A DNA stretch of 64,000 nucleotides from CAYSEW01 sp964430245 (GTDB taxonomy: Bacteria > Bacteroidota > Bacteroidia > Flavobacteriales_D > Parvicellaceae), in contig CAYSEW010000006.1 of assembly GCA_964430245.1 (NCBI GenBank), positions 1-64,000 on the forward strand, read 5' to 3'. The notes beneath the pieces are model-generated. The model ran no database searches. It had not been told where the DNA came from and saw only the letters and a list, made by a program, of their open reading frames with translations. Of the stretch, positions 8,734 to 17,132 are shown piece by piece (the first letter of the stretch is position 1; each line of letters opens with the position of its first letter). A program made the position numbers and the translations under genes.

Positions 8734-10332
8734 TTAATGAGTTAAATTCTTAATAGCTGTTTGCATGTCTAAATCAAAAGAGTAGTTTATATAATAGATA
8801 GATTCAACATCAAATAAATATGTAGCAATTTCAGCTTTTAAATAATTCTTTATTCGACTTTTATATTTTATTATTTCATTTTCTGTTAATTTCATTTTCT
8901 GATTTATAGATTGAAGAAAATCATTAAACAATTGATCAGAAATATAAAATCTATTATCAAAATCCTTAATGGTTTTATAATTTAAAGACTGCCTGTTATT
9001 ACAAAAATAATCAAAGCAATATTCTTTTAAACTTGATGAAATTAACACCTTAACCGTAAGGTCAATGGTGTCTAAAGGGACATATATATCAGGAAATATT
9101 CCGCCTCCACCATAGACTGTTTTGCCTTTAGGAGTAACAAATTTTTTAGCATTATCAAAGATAGAGCTGTCTAATTCTTGCATTTCGCCACTTTCAAACC
9201 TGTCTAGGATCTCACTTCTGTAGTCTACTTTTTCACCATAAGGTTTTTGAATACATCTTCCAGTAGGGGTATAATACCTAGAGATAGTTAACCTTAATTC
9301 AGAATTGTCATATAATGAAATAGGAGTTTGAACAAGACCTTTTCCAAATGACCTTCTCCCAATAATTACTCCTCTATCATTATCTTGTATTGCTCCACTA
9401 ACGATTTCACTAGCAGATGCAGAGTAGCTATTAATAAGAAGTATTAATTCTCCATTTTCAAAACCCCCCTTTTGTTTAGCTATATAATTTGATCTAGGCT
9501 CATGTACTCCCTCTGTATATACGATCATTTTGTTTTGTGATAAAAAGGCATCTGAAATTTTTATAGCCTGATCTAAATAGCCCCCTGTATTATTACGAAG
9601 ATCTAGAATAAGGCTTTTCATTCCATTACTTTTTAGATTATCTAAGGCACTTTTGAATTCTTTAAAAGTTGTATTTGAAAAGTTATTTAATTTAATGTAG
9701 CCGATAGAAGATCTTTTAATCATAAATGATGCTTCTAAAGAAGGTAGGGCTATTAAATCTCTAATTAGTTTTAATTCTATTTCTTTATTAGTGTTGGGGC
9801 TGAAGGTAGTTACTTTAACATTAGACCCAAAAGGACCTTTTAGTTTTTCTAGAATAGCTTGATTAGTGATTTTTACTCCAGCAATGTTTTCATTATTGAC
9901 TTTTATAATTCGATCGCCAGCTTTCATGCCAGCTTTATATGAAGGTCCGTCCTTAATAACATTGGTAATCATCAATGTATCCCTTAAAATAATGAATCTA
10001 ATACCAACTCCTCCAAAATGACCAACTAAACTTTCATTCGCACTCTCTACATCTTCTGACTTAATATAAGTGGAATGTGGATCTAGATTTTCTAGCATTC
10101 CTGATATTGAATTTTCGAATAGATTTTCTCTATCGACAGAATCTACATATTTATTCTCAATTAAGTCTAAAATTTGATTGAACTTGGTAAATTCAACTAC
10201 ATTGCCTTCGTTTATAGGTTTAGATAAATTAGCACCGATTAAATAGGTGATTGCCGAGAACCCTCCAATGAAAATAGGCAACAATAAATTAGCTATATAA
10301 TTATGCTTTTTCAATAGGTTTTTCCAGTTCAA
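8734..10332 (-). CDS. S41 family C-terminal processing peptidase with PDZ domain
   Basis: A CtpA/Prc-like periplasmic serine protease of 532 residues. An N-terminal hydrophobic segment (about residues 14-36) acts as signal or anchor. A PDZ domain occupies about 100-180 (GHFGGVGIRF onward). The S41 core includes LDLRNNTGGYLDQA, the catalytic serine region SASASE (about 304-309) and the catalytic lysine in RSFGKGLVQ (about K331). The roughly 120-residue C-terminal extension is helical and poorly defined. The start overlaps the preceding deaminase gene by 32 bases, so the two are translated from one transcript. The substrate is not evident. Confidence 0.9.
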   Translation of the reverse strand: MNWKNLLKKHNYIANLLLPIFIGGFSAITYLIGANLSKPINEGNVVEFTKFNQILDLIENKYVDSVDRENLFENSISGMLENLDPHSTYIKSEDVESANESLVGHFGGVGIRFIILRDTLMITNVIKDGPSYKAGMKAGDRIIKVNNENIAGVKITNQAILEKLKGPFGSNVKVTTFSPNTNKEIELKLIRDLIALPSLEASFMIKRSSIGYIKLNNFSNTTFKEFKSALDNLKSNGMKSLILDLRNNTGGYLDQAIKISDAFLSQNKMIVYTEGVHEPRSNYIAKQKGGFENGELILLINSYSASASEIVSGAIQDNDRGVIIGRRSFGKGLVQTPISLYDNSELRLTISRYYTPTGRCIQKPYGEKVDYRSEILDRFESGEMQELDSSIFDNAKKFVTPKGKTVYGGGGIFPDIYVPLDTIDLTVKVLISSSLKEYCFDYFCNNRQSLNYKTIKDFDNRFYISDQLFNDFLQSINQKMKLTENEIIKYKSRIKNYLKAEIATYLFDVESIYYINYSFDLDMQTAIKNLTH

Positions 10333-10765
10333 TTTGAGCTATTTCTACACCAGCTTTAATTAGAAACTTTAGGCCAGTATCATCTTTATATTTTTTAATA
10401 TAAACTAACCTTCTCACTCCAGATTGATGGATTAACTTAGCACATTCTCTACAAGGAGAAAGGGTCAAATACAAAGTAGAACCTTCACAGCTATTAGTGC
10501 TGTTGGCCACTTTAAGAATAGCATTTGCCTCAGCATGAAGAACATACCATTTTGTTTCCCCATTTTCATCCTCACAGCAATTATCAAAACCAGAAGGAGT
10601 GCCGTTATATCCATCAGAAATAATCATTCTGTTTTTAACAATTAGGGCGCCTACTTTTTTTCGCTCACAATTAGACAACTCAGCCCATTCTATAGCCATT
10701 CTTAGGTAGGCCATATCATATTTTTGTTGTTTGTTTTTTTTGTAGGTTACTTTAACTTCTTTCAA
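10301..10765 (-). CDS. dCMP/cytidine deaminase family protein (ComEB-like)
   Basis: A zinc-dependent deaminase of 154 residues resembling deoxycytidylate deaminase, which supplies dUMP for thymidylate synthesis. The zinc site is clear: HAEANAI carries the His ligand and catalytic Glu at about residues 84-90, and PCRECAK carries the two Cys ligands at about 109-115. The DGYNGTPSG segment is typical of the dCMP deaminase branch. The start appears to be TTG at 10765; no better ATG precedes the conserved region. It overlaps the S41 protease gene by 32 bases. Competence-type ComEB function is only a family name here. Confidence 0.88.
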   Translation of the reverse strand: MKEVKVTYKKNKQQKYDMAYLRMAIEWAELSNCERKKVGALIVKNRMIISDGYNGTPSGFDNCCEDENGETKWYVLHAEANAILKVANSTNSCEGSTLYLTLSPCRECAKLIHQSGVRRLVYIKKYKDDTGLKFLIKAGVEIAQIELEKPIEKA

Positions 10766-10799
10766 AATAAAGAGGAAAATTGAGTGTTATTTATATTTG

Positions 10800-10881
10800 T
10801 ACCGAAGGTGGGAATCGAACCCACACGCCTTGCGGCACACGAGTTTGAGTCGTGCGCGTCTACCAGTTCCGCCACTTCGGC
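10800..10881 (-). tRNA. tRNA-Leu (anticodon CAA)
   Basis: On the minus strand an 82-base cloverleaf runs from GCCGAAG to CTTCGGT plus discriminator A. The acceptor stem pairs over 7 bases with one G-U. The anticodon stem is CACGA/TCGTG with loop CTCAAAC, giving anticodon CAA, which reads UUG. The long variable arm (GCCGCAAGGC) is the class II form expected for leucine, and GGTTCGATTCC is the T arm. CCA is not encoded. Confidence 0.95.
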
Positions 10882-11043
10882 ATTAATTGATTGTATTAAT
10901 CAAGGTTTGCGAATTTAATTCATGTTTTATTCCTAACAAAATTTATCTTTTAAATATGATAAGTTTATTAAAGTTTGAACCTTAATTATTATTCTTTCGT
11001 TTGAATAGAATTATAATCACCGCCAATTAGCAGAAATAATCTA

Positions 11044-11619
11044 ATGAAAATAGTTATTTATAATTTTAAGTACTTATTAATTACATTCATTATTTTATGT
11101 TTTAATTCTCATTTAGCCCAAAATAAAACTGTAATAATAGAAGAGCTTGTTATCAATGATGATCTTTATCTATACCAAGGAGTCGCATTCACGGGGTTGG
11201 CATTTTACAAAGCAAAAACAGGGCAATTCATTGCTGAAGTACCATTTGAAAATGGAAAGATGCACGGAAAAAGAATTTGCTACAACTATAGAGGAAAGGT
11301 GTTGTCAAAAGATAAATTTAAAAGAGGAATAGGTAAAATGAAGATTTACTATTCAAATGATCATTTAAAGAAAGCAGGAGTTATTAATAATGGAAGGAAA
11401 GAAGGGGTTTGGAGTTATTATAATAAAAATGGGGTCATTAAGGCTGAAGAATGTTGGGGTAAAAATGGAGAAGAAATTTTATTGTGGGAAAAGTATTTTA
11501 ATAAATTGGGGTTATTAGAAAGTGAGTTAATATATAAAAACGGATCTTTAGCAGAGGAGCGGTATTATAATGAAGAAGGAGAAATTTTTAAAACCAATAA
11601 TTATATAGATAATAAATAG
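11044..11619 (+). CDS. YwqK-like (MORN variant repeat) exported protein
   Basis: A 191-residue protein with a signal peptide (hydrophobic LLITFIILCF, then HLAQ as a probable cleavage region). The mature part consists of short repeats of the form YYNxxGxxxxExxYKNG, as in DIYNYRGKVLSKDKF-like and YYNEEGEIFKTNNY units, which match the MORN_2 / YwqK repeat common in Bacteroidota. These are often labelled as antitoxins of the YwqK family, but nothing here supports a toxin-antitoxin role: there is no partner and the protein appears exported. Monocistronic by position. Confidence 0.75.
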   Translation: MKIVIYNFKYLLITFIILCFNSHLAQNKTVIIEELVINDDLYLYQGVAFTGLAFYKAKTGQFIAEVPFENGKMHGKRICYNYRGKVLSKDKFKRGIGKMKIYYSNDHLKKAGVINNGRKEGVWSYYNKNGVIKAEECWGKNGEEILLWEKYFNKLGLLESELIYKNGSLAEERYYNEEGEIFKTNNYIDNK

Positions 11620-11660
11620 TGTTTATTAATAGAAAGTAGTTCCAATATAATATATATCTA

Positions 11661-11698
11661 TTCCTTTTTTTGAAAAGGAAAAAAATACTTTACATTTG
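11661..11698 (+). promoter_or_regulatory. prs promoter: -33 TTTG and -7 TACATTTG, with a dyad over the -33
   Basis: TTTG at 11669-11672 and TACATTTG at 11691-11698 are separated by 18 bases, a normal Bacteroidota spacing, and the box ends 17 bases before the prs ATG. The -33 TTTG is the exact loop of a perfect 8-base inverted repeat (TTCCTTTT at 11661-11668, AAAAGGAA at 11673-11680), which could be an operator. Confidence 0.65.
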
Positions 11699-11715
11699 CA
11701 CTCCATTTATTGAGC

Positions 11716-12657
11716 ATGAGTTCAAAAGTAAAAATATTATCTTGTTCTTCATCTAAGAATTTAGCTGAGAAAATCGCCAATGCTTTTGGCCATCCAATGG
11801 CTTCTTGCGAATTGCAAAAATTCAGTGATGGAGAATTTCAAATATCTATTAAAGAAACAGTAAGAGGGTGTGAGGTATTTATCATTCAATCTACTTGTCC
11901 ACCTACGGATAATATAATGGAATTATTGCTAATGATAGATGCCGCTAAAAGGGCTTCGGCAAGAAGAATTATAGCTGTAATCCCCTATTTTGGTTGGGCA
12001 AGGCAGGATAGAAAAGATCAGCCTAGAGTTGCAATTGGGGCAAAGTTAGTGGCAAATTTACTTCAAGCGGCTGGAGTTAATAGAATAATGACAATGGATT
12101 TTCATGCAGACCAAATTCAAGGGTTTTTTGAGGTGCCTGTTGATCATTTATTTGCATCAACTTTATTTGCTCCTATATTATGCAAAATGGATGCTTCAAA
12201 CTTGGTAATTGCTGCTCCAGATGCAGGTGGTTCAAAAAGAGCAAATGCCTATGCTAAATATTTAAATGTTGATTTAGCGTTGTGCTATAAACAAAGAAAA
12301 AAAGCAAATGTCATTGAAGATATGACTATTATTGGGGATGTAGAAGGAAAAGATGTAGTCATTATAGATGATATGGTTGACACAGCAGGTACATTAACCA
12401 AAGCAGCACAATTGTTTTTAGACAATGGAGCTAAATCGGTAAGAGCATTTTGTACACATGCTGTTTTATCAGGACCTGCTTATGATCGCATTGATAATAG
12501 TGTACTAAGTGAATTAGTAGTTACTGATACAATACCTTTAAAAAAATCAAGTAATAAGATCAGAGTAGTGGAAGTTGCTGATATGTTTGGAGACGTGATG
12601 AAAAAACACATTAGCTTTGAATCTATTAGTGATCATTTTGTATTTGCAAATCAATAA
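11716..12657 (+). CDS. prs: Ribose-phosphate pyrophosphokinase
   Basis: Makes PRPP from ribose-5-phosphate and ATP for purine, pyrimidine, His, Trp and NAD synthesis. The 313-residue protein has the class I features: the flexible-loop region around GWARQDRKDQPR, TMDFHADQIQGFF for the catalytic loop, and the PRPP-binding motif VVIIDDMVDTAGT at about residues 214-226. The ATG at 11716 is preferred over a TTG two codons upstream. It is followed 25 bases later by rplY and then pth, a common Bacteroidota order, and probably forms an operon from the promoter at 11669-11698. Confidence 0.97.
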   Translation: MSSKVKILSCSSSKNLAEKIANAFGHPMASCELQKFSDGEFQISIKETVRGCEVFIIQSTCPPTDNIMELLLMIDAAKRASARRIIAVIPYFGWARQDRKDQPRVAIGAKLVANLLQAAGVNRIMTMDFHADQIQGFFEVPVDHLFASTLFAPILCKMDASNLVIAAPDAGGSKRANAYAKYLNVDLALCYKQRKKANVIEDMTIIGDVEGKDVVIIDDMVDTAGTLTKAAQLFLDNGAKSVRAFCTHAVLSGPAYDRIDNSVLSELVVTDTIPLKKSSNKIRVVEVADMFGDVMKKHISFESISDHFVFANQ

Positions 12658-12682
12658 AATAAATAAATAATAAAACACAATC

Positions 12683-13354
12683 ATGAAAACAGTATCATTG
12701 AGCGGTTCTCCTAGAGAGAACGTAGGGAAACAAGGTGCTACCGAACTTAGAAGAAAAGAACGGATACCTGCAGTATTATACGGTGGAGAGAAACAAATTC
12801 ATTTTTCCATTTCAGAAAATGAGGCAAAAAAATTAATATTTACTCCTAATGTTTACATCATTGAATTAGATGTTAATGGTGAAAAATTAAAAGCAATTGT
12901 CCAAGAATCACAATTACACCCTGTTACTGACAGAATTTTACATATAGATTTTTTACAGGTTTCAGATAAAAAACCATTTAAAATAAAAATACCTGTTAGA
13001 TTAGAAGGATTTTCAAGAGGAGTTCAGAATGGGGGAAGATTAAGACAAAATTTTAGAAAATTACAGATTCTAGGATTAGAACAGGACATGCCAGAAGCTA
13101 TTGTAATTGACATTACATCTTTAAGGATTGGACATAAAAGAAGAGTATCTGATATGTCTTTGCCAGGGATAAAATTTTTAGACCCTAAGAATGCAGTCGT
13201 TGTAGGGGTTCAAACAGCTAGAGCTGCAATTGAAGAGGAAGAAGAAGAATTAGAAGAAGTTGAAGGAGCTGAAGGAGCTGAAGGAACAAGTGCTGAAGGA
13301 GGAGAAAAGAAAGAGGGTGATTCAGAAGAAAATAAAGAAAAGTCTGAGGCTTAA
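12683..13354 (+). CDS. rplY: 50S ribosomal protein L25 (CTC/TL5 form)
   Basis: Binds 5S rRNA in the large subunit. At 223 residues it is the long CTC form: an L25 domain (about 1-92, including RRKERIPAVLYGG and HIDFLQV) followed by the TL5-type beta domain (PVRLEGFSRGVQNGG to about 183). The last 40 residues are an acidic low-complexity tail dominated by Glu and Gly. It lies between prs and pth, 8 bases before pth, so co-transcription is very likely. The start ATG follows an AT-rich leader without a Shine-Dalgarno sequence. Confidence 0.96.
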   Translation: MKTVSLSGSPRENVGKQGATELRRKERIPAVLYGGEKQIHFSISENEAKKLIFTPNVYIIELDVNGEKLKAIVQESQLHPVTDRILHIDFLQVSDKKPFKIKIPVRLEGFSRGVQNGGRLRQNFRKLQILGLEQDMPEAIVIDITSLRIGHKRRVSDMSLPGIKFLDPKNAVVVGVQTARAAIEEEEEELEEVEGAEGAEGTSAEGGEKKEGDSEENKEKSEA

Positions 13355-13362
13355 TTTAGTGT

Positions 13363-13926
13363 ATGAAATTTTTGATCACAGGATTAGGTAATCCAGGATC
13401 TAAATATGAATTTACTCGACATAATGTTGGGTATAAGGTATTGGATGCATTAGCCAATGCATCCAATATTCAATTTTCAGTTGATAAACATGGCGAGCTT
13501 ACAGAGCTAAAACATAAAGGAAGAACTTTATTATTGTTAAAGCCAACTACTTTTATGAATTTGAGTGGAAAAGCCGTGAATTATTGGCTTCAGAAAGAAA
13601 AAATAAAGATTGAAAACTTATTAGTAATTACAGATGATATTAGTTTGCCATTAGGAAAACTAAGACTCAAGGGTAAAGGTAGTGATGGTGGTCATAATGG
13701 TCTAAAAAGCATTCAGGAGTCAATAAACACCAATAAATTTCCTAGACTTAGATTTGGAATTGGAAATGATTTCCATCAAGGACAGCAAGTAGATTATGTA
13801 CTAGGAAATTGGGAATTAACAGAAATCCAAACATTAGATAGTAAAATTAAAACTGCCAATGATATGATTTATTCATTTTGCACTATTGGAATTGATAGGA
13901 CAATGAATTTTTACAACAACAAATAA
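13363..13926 (+). CDS. pth: Peptidyl-tRNA hydrolase
   Basis: Recycles peptidyl-tRNAs that drop off ribosomes. The 187-residue protein has the full signature: GLGNPGSKYEFTRHNVGY near the N-terminus with catalytic His at about residue 20, KPTTFMNLSG, and DDISLPLGKLRLKGKG followed by SDGGHNGLKS. The gene starts 8 bases after rplY. Its last 16 bases overlap the 3' end of moeA on the opposite strand. Confidence 0.97.
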   Translation: MKFLITGLGNPGSKYEFTRHNVGYKVLDALANASNIQFSVDKHGELTELKHKGRTLLLLKPTTFMNLSGKAVNYWLQKEKIKIENLLVITDDISLPLGKLRLKGKGSDGGHNGLKSIQESINTNKFPRLRFGIGNDFHQGQQVDYVLGNWELTEIQTLDSKIKTANDMIYSFCTIGIDRTMNFYNNK

Positions 13927-15086
13927 GCTAATAACTCATTAGATTCATTAACTTCCTCTAGTTCTTCCCTAATATAAACTAGTCCATTTGCTTCTGAAAA
14001 AGACCTAAGCATTGAAGAGTTTTGATGAGAAGAGATAATAGCAGAACCATTATTTATTTTAGCTTTTAAAAATTCAGCTCTGAATCCTTTTTTTAAATAG
14101 GACTTTGACAATTGTGCTTTTTCAACTTTTATTGGATATGGTTTTTTGGTTATTAAAGATAGGTACCTAAGAACATAGATGTAAAAACAAGTTAATGTAG
14201 CTCCAGGATTACCAGGTAAACCAAAGATGGCTTTTTTGTCTTTTTTACCAAAATATAAAGGCTTACCAGGTTTTTGCTTCACCTTATGGAATATTTTTTC
14301 TACACCTATTTCAGTAGAAGCAGCTAAAACAAAATCGTAATTTCCAACAGAAATCCCTCCAGACATTATGACAATGTCATTTTCCCTCATTGCATTATCA
14401 ATTACTTTCACAGTTTCAGTATAATCATCTTTTGCATATAAAGTAGTTGTTTTTTTATATCCATATTGATTTAAAACAGCTGTAAGCATACTTGAATTGC
14501 TTTCAAAAATTTTACCATTAGTTAATTTAGATCCAGGTTTAACCAACTCGTTACCAGTAATAATTATAGCTACATTGGGTTCCATGTAAACTGAAACATT
14601 TTCAATGCCTAATCCAGCTATTAGACCTATTGTTGCAGGGGTTATTTGATGTTCTTTTTGAACTATTATTTCGCCTTTTTTTAATTGTTCGCCAATAGGT
14701 CTGATATTTAAGTTGTCGAGAGGTTTTTTATTAAAAGTTAGAGTATTATTGGTTCTTTTACACCATTCCTGTTGTATAACACTTGTTGATCCTTTAGGGA
14801 TAGCAGCCCCTGTAAATATCCTAACAGCTTCCCCTTTTGAAATTTTATAATCGGCTGGGTCCATTCCAGCTTGTATCTCATCAATAATTTGATAGGAGTT
14901 CAAGTGAGGATCAAAATTAATGGCGTATCCATCCATAGCAGATTGTTTGAATGGCGGCATATTAATTGGGGAAATAATATTTTCGTTTACAACTCTTCCA
15001 AGAGAATTCTTTAAAGCAATGAATTCTGTTTCTAAAATATCAATATTACTTTCTACTTTTGATATGGCTTCTTCAACACTTATCAT
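13911..15086 (-). CDS. moeA: Molybdopterin molybdotransferase
   Basis: Inserts molybdate into adenylated molybdopterin in the last steps of molybdenum cofactor synthesis. The 391-residue protein shows the MoeA layout: PPFKQSAMDGYA near residue 45, RIFTGAAIPKGS, the MoCF-binding domain with MSGGISVGNYDFV, FGLPGNPGA, and a C-terminal beta domain. It is followed upstream on the same strand by moaD (63-base gap) and mobA. moaA, moaC, moaE and mogA are not in the window. Convergent 16-base overlap with pth. Confidence 0.95.
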   Translation of the reverse strand: MISVEEAISKVESNIDILETEFIALKNSLGRVVNENIISPINMPPFKQSAMDGYAINFDPHLNSYQIIDEIQAGMDPADYKISKGEAVRIFTGAAIPKGSTSVIQQEWCKRTNNTLTFNKKPLDNLNIRPIGEQLKKGEIIVQKEHQITPATIGLIAGLGIENVSVYMEPNVAIIITGNELVKPGSKLTNGKIFESNSSMLTAVLNQYGYKKTTTLYAKDDYTETVKVIDNAMRENDIVIMSGGISVGNYDFVLAASTEIGVEKIFHKVKQKPGKPLYFGKKDKKAIFGLPGNPGATLTCFYIYVLRYLSLITKKPYPIKVEKAQLSKSYLKKGFRAEFLKAKINNGSAIISSHQNSSMLRSFSEANGLVYIREELEEVNESNELLAYLLL

Positions 15087-15148
15087 GGTTTAAATGTAAT
15101 TATATTTATTACTAATAAATTGCTTTTTCATGAAAGTATATTATGTAA

Positions 15149-15391
15149 TTATCCGCCAGAAAAAGGGGGGAATAAGGAAATAACGTCATTATTATTTATT
15201 GTAATATTATGATCAGCTATTGAATGATTAATAGCAATTTTATATTCTTGCTCATTTATGGAGCTATTTTTTTTGTTAAGTATACTTTTAAGATCTTCAA
15301 TAGTTATTGATTTACTATCTATAGTAATGGTCTCTTTTTCTGTGTCCATTATTTCAGCGATAATTCCAAAATATTTAAGCGTTATTTTCAT
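15149..15391 (-). CDS. moaD: MoaD/ThiS family sulfur carrier, molybdopterin synthase small subunit
   Basis: An 80-residue beta-grasp protein ending FPPFSGG. The C-terminal Gly-Gly is the site of adenylation and thiocarboxylation, giving the sulfur donor for molybdopterin. ThiS has the same fold and tail, but the position between mobA and moeA favours MoaD. The start overlaps the end of mobA by 17 bases. The partner large subunit moaE is not adjacent. Confidence 0.85.
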   Translation of the reverse strand: MKITLKYFGIIAEIMDTEKETITIDSKSITIEDLKSILNKKNSSINEQEYKIAINHSIADHNITINNNDVISLFPPFSGG

Positions 15392-15941
15392 TCCAGTATT
15401 TAATATCTTCAGGGGTGTTAAAATTAATGAAATTGTTATTATTAAAGTGGGAACAATCTAGTTGTGTAACATTAAAATAATTTTCAAGATCAGTCATTTT
15501 TCTTAAGCCTTTAGGAATTAATGTTTTTAATTTATCATGTATGGATTTAGAATATAGTCCAGGGAATGGATGTGCAATTTCATCTTTAGTAAAAACAATT
15601 TCACTTTTAGTAGGATTAGAGTTTAAATATTTAATTAAACTATGTTCAATAAATGGACTATCACAAGTTAAGAAAATGTTTTGTTCTATCTTTGAGAAAG
15701 ATAACCCTGCTTCTATCCCTCCAATTGGACCACAGTTTTTATAATTATCTTCAATTACCGGCACACCAAAACATTGATGACTTTTATTATTACTTATTAT
15801 AAAAATTTCATGATTTAAACTCCTGAAACGATCAACTATATGTTGTGTCATAGATTTCCCGTCAAATAGCATGAGGCTTTTATCTTTTTTCATCCTACTG
15901 CTTTTACCTCCAGAAAGAATAAAGATGTTAAAATCTAGCAT
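15375..15941 (-). CDS. mobA: Molybdenum cofactor guanylyltransferase
   Basis: Transfers GMP from GTP to molybdopterin-molybdenum to make the bis-MGD form. The 188-residue protein starts with the nucleotidyltransferase signature LSGGKSSRMKKDKSLM (about residues 9-24), then has GPIGGIEAGL and the metal-binding LTCDSPF. Length matches MobA. It is the first gene of the minus-strand mobA-moaD-moeA cluster. MobA implies a DMSO-reductase-type molybdoenzyme elsewhere in the genome; ActB in this window is a relative that does not carry the cofactor. Confidence 0.9.
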   Translation of the reverse strand: MLDFNIFILSGGKSSRMKKDKSLMLFDGKSMTQHIVDRFRSLNHEIFIISNNKSHQCFGVPVIEDNYKNCGPIGGIEAGLSFSKIEQNIFLTCDSPFIEHSLIKYLNSNPTKSEIVFTKDEIAHPFPGLYSKSIHDKLKTLIPKGLRKMTDLENYFNVTQLDCSHFNNNNFINFNTPEDIKYWNENNA

Positions 15942-15996
15942 ATAAAGTGTAAATAAATTGTAGTAATATTATAAAATAAACTTTAAACTTTAAACT

Positions 15997-16356
15997 ATGA
16001 AAAAAAATACATTAATATTGGCTTGTGGCTTTTTCTTGTCATTAACAGCAATAAAAGCACAACATGTATTAGTAAACGAAACAGATATCAATAAATTGGA
16101 TATTGAGTTTTGTGAATTACGTATTTCTGCAAAAATAAACCCTACTAAAGTTAAGGTGTATGTTGATTATGGTCAGCAATGGTCTATAAAAAGACAGAAT
16201 ATCATGACTGAAGACAAAAAAGTTGTGGCTTTTAATAGTAACGTTCATGCACTCAATTTTATGGACAAAAATGGTTGGGATTATGTCGAGCAAACTGTTA
16301 CTACATCTTCTGAAGGAACAACAACTTACAAATATTTAATGAGAAAGTCAGAGTAA
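15997..16356 (+). CDS. Hypothetical exported protein, 119 residues
   Basis: Not recognised. A clear signal peptide (MKKNTLILACGFFLSLTAIKAQ, cleaved after Ala-Gln or Ala) precedes a roughly 97-residue mature part with one Cys and alternating hydrophobic residues, probably a small beta or alpha/beta periplasmic domain (YVDYGQQWSIKRQN; NGWDYVEQTV). Similar short proteins with an FMDKNGWDYV-like segment occur in Bacteroidota, without known function. It is divergent from mobA and followed by a good terminator at 16380-16412. Confidence 0.75.
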   Translation: MKKNTLILACGFFLSLTAIKAQHVLVNETDINKLDIEFCELRISAKINPTKVKVYVDYGQQWSIKRQNIMTEDKKVVAFNSNVHALNFMDKNGWDYVEQTVTTSSEGTTTYKYLMRKSE

Positions 16357-16379
16357 AAAATGTAAGACTTAGTATTTAG

Positions 16380-16412
16380 AAAGCGGCAGTATTAATAATT
16401 GTCGCTTTTTTA
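16380..16412 (+). terminator. Rho-independent terminator
   Basis: AAAGCGGCA (16380-16388) pairs with TGTCGCTTT (16400-16408, one G-T pair) around an AT-rich loop, followed by a T run. It ends the 15997-16356 gene and overlaps the stop codon of the convergent kinase gene. Confidence 0.75.
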
Positions 16413-17033
16413 TTTTTCAATAAATAGACCATGAATTTCAGCATCAATATTTTGAATAATGCTTCCTAGATCCTCTTGATTTTCATTGAATGAGTTGTCG
16501 TCAATATCAACAATTAGCAATTTGCCACGATCATAAGTTGAAATCCATGCCTCATACCTTTCATTCAATCTTTTTAAGTAATCCAAACGAATACTTTCTT
16601 CATAATCTCGCCCCCTTTTTTGAATGTTCTGAACTAATTTTGGAACACTCGCTCTTAAATAGATTAAAAGATCAGGAGCAGAAATAAATGATTCTAGCAG
16701 TGTAAAAAGACTAAAATAGTTTTCAAAATCCCTGGAAGTCATTAAGCCCATTGAATGCAGATTGGGGGCAAAAATATAAGCATCTTCATATATAGTACGA
16801 TCCTGAATAACGGTCTTTTCATTTTGTCTTATGTCTTGAATTTGAGTAAACCTACTATTTAAATAATAGATCTGAAGATTAAAAGACCAACGTTGCATTT
16901 CGTCATAAAAATCTAATAAATAAGGGTTTTCATCAACATCCTCAAAATGAGTATCCCAACCATAATGCTGTGATAAAAGACGAGTCAAAGTGGTTTTTCC
17001 AGCTCCAATATTTCCAGCTACTGCAATGTGCAT
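16410..17033 (-). CDS. Deoxynucleoside kinase family protein (first copy)
   Basis: A 207-residue dNK/dGK-type kinase that phosphorylates salvaged deoxynucleosides. The P-loop is GNIGAGKTT at residues 7-15. The ERS/DRS-type segment appears as IQDRTIYED (about 76-84), and the lid region has KRGRDYEESI. The length is right for bacterial members. Substrate specificity cannot be read from the sequence. A second paralogue lies at 22088-22717. The gene is alone on the minus strand, 99 bases from the next gene downstream of its start. Confidence 0.88.
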   Translation of the reverse strand: MHIAVAGNIGAGKTTLTRLLSQHYGWDTHFEDVDENPYLLDFYDEMQRWSFNLQIYYLNSRFTQIQDIRQNEKTVIQDRTIYEDAYIFAPNLHSMGLMTSRDFENYFSLFTLLESFISAPDLLIYLRASVPKLVQNIQKRGRDYEESIRLDYLKRLNERYEAWISTYDRGKLLIVDIDDNSFNENQEDLGSIIQNIDAEIHGLFIEK

Positions 17034-17132
17034 AATTCAATCAATTTTAATGCTACTCTAAAAGTAGAAAAAATAGAATAAGATTTATTTTATTGTTGAT
17101 AACTTTTAGGGATAAAAAACAGTATTGAATTC

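Noticed and set aside
11044..11619. Toxin-antitoxin locus suggested by the YwqK family name
   Set aside because: The protein has a signal peptide and no adjacent toxin-like gene; the repeats are better seen as MORN-variant structural repeats.
15149..15391. ThiS of thiamine synthesis rather than MoaD
   Set aside because: The fold and Gly-Gly tail fit both, but overlap with mobA and proximity to moeA favour the molybdenum pathway.
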